NCBI GenBank assembly: GCA_963693085.1
Contig: OY856410.1
Location: 1,329,223,304 to 1,329,287,303 of the forward strand
Length of the DNA stretch: 64,000 bases
Direction: 5' to 3'
Source of the DNA: Alisma plantago-aquatica
Lineage: Eukaryota > Streptophyta > Magnoliopsida > Alismatales > Alismataceae
The notes under the pieces are model-generated. The model did no database searches. It saw only the letters and a list, made by a program, of their open reading frames with translations, and was not told the origin of the DNA. Shown in pieces: positions 59,890-64,000 of this stretch (position 1 is its first letter; every line of letters begins with the position of its first letter). Position numbers and translations under genes: made by a program.

Positions 59890-60560
59890 GGTTGCTGCTT
59901 TCAAGTGCTGCTATTAGGTGGTTCAGTTATGTTGTTCTTCTCTTGATGACTCAGGGGGTGAAGGTGGCGATCCACCTGCCATAGAGTCTCTTTGGCTTTA
60001 TCTGTTTGGTTGTCTATAGCCTGGAGAGGTGGTTGTTTTCTAGTTGCTGTGTTCTAGCTGCTGTTTGAGATGATCTTATTGGTGAAGGTTGAGTATCCAT
60101 CCTCTGGATTGTGAGGCTCCCCTCTCCCAACTATTTTGTTGTTGGTGCATTGCTGATGGTTGTTTTCTTTGGAGTTTTGTGGGCTGGTTATATGCTTTTG
60201 GTATGTCCTATCCTGCTCCTGGTCGTTTTGGCAGCGAGGTTTTTTGAAAGGTGGTTTATTTGGTGGTTGCTCGCCTTTTTCCATCTTCTGTGAAGAATTT
60301 GATAGCTTTCTTGCTTCTGGGACGATCTGTGTTTTTTGTCTGATGATGTCTGTTGTTGGAGCTAGCATTTGCTGTTTGCTTTTGGGCCAACCTGCTGGCG
60401 TGTTAGCTTAATTATCTATGCTTCGTTTGTTGTTTGCTTTTAGGCCGACCTGCTGGCGTGTTAGTTGATGTTGTCTTCTGATCCCTTCATTCTGTCGTAT
60501 GGTTATATATATTCCTACCATGATGATAATAGTTTTGCTTGTGCTGCTCTCTATTTCAGT
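59890..60560 (-). other. Possible 5' region of the same reverse LINE, with a 59-bp tandem repeat
   Basis: On the minus strand an ATG at about 59984 opens MAGGSPPSPPESSREE, resembling Pro/Ser-rich starts of LINE ORF1 proteins. Upstream (higher coordinates) is a 39-bp unit with CCTGCTGGCGTGTTAG repeated at 60370 and 60429, as in repeated LINE 5' leaders. If correct, this and 58490-59110 are the two ends of an internally deleted LINE. The evidence is thin. Confidence 0.25.
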
Positions 60561-61139
60561 ATAACTTCATTCATATCAATCACCATGATGAGTAAAAGAT
60601 TTTGTGGTCCATTTACACATGGACAACTATAGTGACTCTTACATTTTTTGTTCATTTGAGTTTTAATTGGGTCACTTGGATGGTGTTTCAGGATCAGAAA
60701 TGAACCAACGCTCCATGTCAGCAAATGGATGGTGTCATGGAGCTGCTGCCAGGAAGTCTACTAAAAAGTATTTGGTAGATGGTGTGTTACTTGCTGTTTC
60801 TTTGAGATGAGGTCGAGATCGATGGTTTATTGTAGTGACTTGCGCACAGGGTGCAACCTAGGCATGAGAGTTTAGATATGGACATGATCTATAATTGTAT
60901 AAGTTGTATAGTAACAAATGAAGTTCATTTTTATATTGTATTTGGTAATTTGTTCAAGGTGGTAAAGGCTCACGCCCTCCAATATGTACATCAAAATTTT
61001 GTTCAATACAATAAAGGAAAGAGTTTGTCAATTTTCCATGATTTGTTCAATTGTGTACATTGGATGGATATTGTTAAGAAATAATGTTATATAATATATC
61101 ATACATCAATTTTCTAAATTATATAAAATTATTATGTAT
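60561..61139 (+). other. CACTA-2 right flank, no gene seen
   Basis: Transitional sequence before the right subterminal repeats. An open frame at 60851-61084 has no recognised motif. Confidence 0.35.
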
Positions 61140-61483
61140 CGTTATAACTATTTACGACAGAGTTTTTTGTCCCAATAAACCTTGATGAGAGTACTTATAA
61201 ATTTTTCATTATTGGTATTTATGATAGAAATATGTTATCGTGATTACCAACTATGACAACCGGTTTAAGTTGACGTTATATCCATTAGCGATAACATCAA
61301 TTTTCTGTCGTTGTTTATATTAACGATGGAATGAATTTTTTTGTCGTCACAGGTAATAATGGCAAGACCAATAACGACGACACGCGATGACTAATTTTTT
61401 CCATCCTTAATAGATATAACGACCAATTTTTTCCCAATTATGACAAACATTTTCCATCGTTATTGTTATAGTTTCCTATAGTG
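61140..61483 (+). repeat. CACTA-2 right subterminal and terminal repeats
   Basis: About ten variants of TAACGATGG, TTTGTCGTCA, TTATCGTGATTACC and ATAACGACCAATTTTTTCC crowd 330 bp and mirror the left end. The element ends TTATAGTTTCCTATAGTG, whose reverse complement starts CACTATAGGAAAC. Confidence 0.9.
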
Positions 61484-62769
61484 ATATGAAATTAGGGTTA
61501 TATGATGCTAAAAGGTAACCTTAATATCTTTCGTGAAGAATAGACGAGATAAATAGGGTTTGTGAGTAATTGTATTAAACTAGGGTTTAAAATAGTAAAA
61601 GGTTAAGGAAAACCCTAATTGCAATGGAAATCCTAAAAGTGGGCTAGAAACCCTAGGAAGAGAGCTAAGTTTAATAGATCTTGATGACATGAGTAATAAA
61701 AAGGAATTGCATGATTATTTCAGGATCTTGTTATGTGTGCTTGCTTGCTTGGATTTCTTACTTTCATGGAATATTTTGTCTCAAATCAGCTTGACAGATA
61801 TGTGGTTACGCTTATGAATAATCGCTTAAGTTTCCCAGCGATTTCTGAATGTTTTTACCGGTTGCTTGAAAATAACTGATTGGATGACATTTAATTCATG
61901 CAAACTATACTGTGGATATGACTATCACTTAAGATATGTGCCTACTAGCTCAAATCCTAGTCCCCTCTGTGGCTTAATAGTTTTACCTAGTACATGGCTA
62001 CCTATGGGGTTGGTCCATCAGGTCATTGGATGACTTAGTACATGGCTACCAATGGGGTAGGTCCATCAGGTCATTGGATGACTTAGTACATGGCTACCAA
62101 TGGGGTAGGTCCATCAAGTCACCTTGAGTCAGTAATTGGGCTACCTATGGGTAGTGTCATGTGACTCTTTAGCACACCATGAGTTAGGGATTGGGCTACC
62201 TATGGGTAGTGCCATGTGACACAACCCTAGATATTGATCTACCTGTTAGGTAGAATCATGCAGTGTTTAATGGGGATCTACCATGAGGAAGGTAGCATCC
62301 AGGTCCACTACAGGGACAACACAAAGATAGGGGATATGTAAGGATTGAGTAGTATTGCTTCAAATGTAATCTTGGCTGTTAAATGATAATTTGCTGATTA
62401 CATTGTAATCATAGTTACATGATTATTGTTTCACCCACATACCTACTTTATGATGACCGACATTTTGTATGTCGGCATTTTAGGTACAAGTGAAAAGAAC
62501 AAACAGTAAAGTGACATATGTGGAATTAAATATGAATTCAAGTTCAAAGGAGGATTATTTAGAATAGACTCCATGTTGATAGAAGTAGATATCCAAGTTT
62601 TTGAAAAAGGTATGCAAAGTTAAATTTTATTACAACTTTTCAATTTAGTTAGTAGAACTTGATAATGATTATTGATTATTTGTCGAACCTTGGATCCGGA
62701 AATTAGGATAATGGCTCTGACCTCTTGGTCTCCCTTAATTGGGTGTTACTGGGAGGTGGGGTCGTTACA
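61484..62769 (+). repeat. LARD 3' LTR, second part
   Basis: Begins with the duplicated ATA and continues ATGAAATTAGGGTTATATG, aligning with 5' LTR 33580-34789 and ending GGTGGGGTCGTTACA. At 61990-62120 it has an extra copy of a unit of about 50 bp containing GGTCCATCAGGTCATTGGAT, and at 62125-62220 an extra GGGCTACCTATGGGTAGTG unit, compared with the 5' LTR. Confidence 0.93.
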
Positions 62770-62774
62770 CTAGT
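62770..62774 (+). repeat. Target-site duplication CTAGT, right copy
   Basis: Matches 31370-31374. Together they close the LARD insertion and restore an intron of 80 bp in CACTA-1 ORF2. Confidence 0.9.
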
Positions 62775-62796
62775 TAATAGCAATTCTATTTTGCAG

Positions 62797-63933
62797 AGTA
62801 TATTTGCATTGGATGAAAAGCTGCATCGTAAATGCGTGATGCAATGCTATGGGAGGATCCTAAGGAAATATAGGACAAATCTCACCTGAGAATACATAAA
62901 AGATGGTGAGAAGAGGAAGAAGTCAGCCACTGATCAGTGGAACTACCTAGACCCAGAAGAATGGGATGCGTTTGTTGCTTCAAGAAAAACTGATGAATTC
63001 AAGGTATTAGGCATCACTCCCAATTTAATTAATATATGTTGTATTCACCTATTCAAGATTAACCTTTAGTGTTACTAACCAAATCAATGTGCATACTAAC
63101 TAGGCTATTAGTGAGTCATAAAGAGCAAGGCATGCACTGAATGTGCATGACCACACAATGGGTCCAAAGGGCTACGCAGGCATTCGCCAAAGATTACAGG
63201 ATGAGTCTACTGCTCAGTCTATAGCTACTTAGGACTCCTCTACTATAGGTACCACACCTCTGCCTCACCATGATGTCAAGATAGCTGAGAGGCAAAACAA
63301 GAAGGGAGAAATAATGAAGCCCGCAACTGTTGAGGCGGATGTGAAAATGGTAAAATACAACTCTTACATCAATCATTCAAATGTTGATTATTTTTGGTGT
63401 TTACTTACTTACAAATTTCTATTGATGGCGATTAGCGGGAGCTACACGAGTTGAGGAAACAAGGCAATTTCATCCCTAAGGGCACAAGGGATGAATTGAT
63501 AGTTGCTCTGGGTAACCCATAACATCATGGACGTCTTAGGGGTGCAGGCGTTGGTGTGGGCATCAAAGCGTTCTTTGGGCCATCCCAACACAAACATGTC
63601 CCAAAAGTAGGAATTTCATAAGAAGAGGTAACCTATTCTCTTTTTAGAATGTTATTGTAAAAGCGAATTCAATAATCAGAAGCTAACGTTTCTTTTATCG
63701 ATGTATAGGTAGATAAGATAGTTGATAGGAGAGTCAATGAAATAGTTGATAAGAGAGTCAAGCAAGTAGTTGATCAGACACTCCATGAAAAAATGAGCAA
63801 GTGGTAGGCATCTCAGACTGACACTCAGACAATACATATGGTGTCTTGCTCTTCTCCTACTGTAGAGGTTGGGAGTAATCATGTAGACCCACCACCTAGC
63901 ACATCCTCTATAAGTATTTTTATAGCATATTAG
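62797..63933 (+). pseudogene. CACTA-1 ORF2, 3' exons
   Basis: Continuation of the gene broken at 31316. Exons by GT..AG sites: 62797-63003, 63104-63349, 63436-63627, 63709-63933. The first reads SIFALDEKLHRKCVMQCYGR, ILRKYRTNLT, then a stop, EYIKDGEKRKKSA and PEEWDAFVASRKTDEF, the Trp/Arg-rich Transposase_24 core. The second includes RARHALNVHDHTMGPKGYAG. The third has RELHELRKQG and a GAGVGVGIKAFFGPSQ segment. The last has a DKIVDRRVNEIVDKRV heptad-like stretch before PPPSTSS and a TAG at 63931. There are at least five in-frame stops, so it is dead. The product would be the subterminal-repeat-binding partner of ORF1. Confidence 0.85.
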
Positions 63934-64000
63934 CTAGTATTTTCGAGATGATATGTTTTTAAGATGATATGTATATATGTATATCACATTTTTTACGTAA

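Larger units (their letters stand above)
41859..61483 (+). mobile_element. CACTA-2: 19.6-kb En/Spm-type transposon in the LARD 3' LTR
   Basis: Left end CACTACTAGAAACCAAGAC, right end TTTCCTATAGTG. The two ends agree at about 20 of 28 positions when one is reverse-complemented. It is flanked by a 3-bp duplication ATA (41856-41858 and 61484-61486), the size known for CACTA elements. The uninterrupted 5' LTR at 33580-33590 reads CCTTAATATGAAATT, the exact empty site. It carries ORF1 (transposase) and ORF2, plus LINE and copia insertions, long non-coding flanks and candidate captured exons. Confidence 0.95.
31375..62769 (+). mobile_element. LARD-like LTR retroelement nested in CACTA-1
   Basis: Starts TGTTACAACTC, ends GTCGTTACA and is flanked by CTAGT on both sides. 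The LTRs are about 3.4 kb, followed by a tRNA-Met primer-binding site and an interior without recognisable gag or pol of its own, which is what defines large retrotransposon derivatives. It was later altered by the reverse copia fragment at 37519-40389, by loss of the interior-3' LTR junction including the first 733 bp of the 3' LTR, and by insertion of CACTA-2 in the 3' LTR. Orientation is taken from the primer-binding site. Confidence 0.85.
25424..64000 (+). mobile_element. CACTA-1: outer En/Spm-type transposon, right end outside window
   Basis: Starts CACTACTATAGAAATAGC, preceded by AAT, followed by subterminal repeats, two foldback hairpins, a decayed TNP2 transposase gene and a Transposase_24-type second gene. 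The element is split by a 31.4-kb retroelement (31375-62769) in an intron of the second gene, so only about 7.2 kb of the visible 38.6 kb is its own sequence. The right terminal repeat is not in the window. Confidence 0.88.

Noticed and set aside
60054..60411. Overlapping plus and minus frames, the plus one very hydrophobic
   Set aside because: The plus frame is a shadow of a T/G-rich strand. The minus frame is considered only as part of a possible LINE leader, at low confidence.

Overview
The window is plant nuclear DNA, almost certainly a repeat-rich intergenic or pericentromeric block of an angiosperm. Every coding signal I can recognise belongs to transposable elements: LINE reverse transcriptase, Ty1/copia polyproteins in three separate places, and two En/Spm-type CACTA transposons with TNP2-type transposases. 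The sequence is AT-rich, with GT..AG introns, TATA boxes inside LTRs and tRNA-Met-type primer-binding sites (TGGTATCAGAGCC). I see no intact host gene, rRNA, tRNA gene or CRISPR array. The lineage cannot be named from the sequence.

Layout. 1-1545: 3' part of a decayed LINE. 1684 to about 10900: very old Ty1/copia element with two recognisable LTR starts and a pol full of stops. 10901-14043: anonymous AT-rich DNA. 14044-14668: an LTR followed by a primer-binding site. 14741-15806: long (TA)n/(GA)n microsatellites enclosing a 390-bp terminal-inverted-repeat element and part of a second copy. 15807-25423: LTR-like, gene-free DNA dominated by satellites, including a 33-copy 37-bp minisatellite at 16646-17856, a 58-bp repeat at 18132, a diffuse CCCGATAT motif field at 19860-21200, and a 35-bp repeat at 23905-24480.

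From 25424 to the right edge the window is one three-level nest. The outer CACTA element (CACTA-1) starts at 25424. It carries two long foldback hairpins upstream of a decayed TNP2 transposase (27481-30731) and a second gene (ORF2) split at 31316/62797. Inside the 80-bp intron of that ORF2 sits a large non-coding LTR retroelement (LARD-like; 31375-62769, TSD CTAGT, LTRs about 3.4 kb). Its interior holds a reverse-oriented Sirevirus-like copia fragment (37519-40389), fused by deletion to the truncated 3' LTR. That 3' LTR is itself split by a 19.6-kb CACTA element (CACTA-2; 41859-61483, TSD ATA). The uninterrupted 5' LTR shows the empty-site sequence.

CACTA-2 is the youngest large insertion recognised. 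It has an 831-codon uninterrupted transposase exon with the transposase-associated domain, TNP2 and DUF4218, followed by DUF4216 and a separate Transposase_24-type ORF2 with six recognisable exons. Two in-frame stops and a frameshift suggest it is only recently inactive. It has collected LINE and copia fragments, a degenerate 250-bp tandem repeat, and a few exon-like stretches of unknown origin that may be captured host sequence. In life, ORF1 (TnpD-like) would cut at the CACTA ends and ORF2 (TnpA-like) would bind the subterminal repeats. Order of events: CACTA-1 inserted, the LARD entered its intron, the copia fragment and the deletion followed inside the LARD (timing relative to CACTA-2 not resolved), and CACTA-2 jumped into the 3' LTR.
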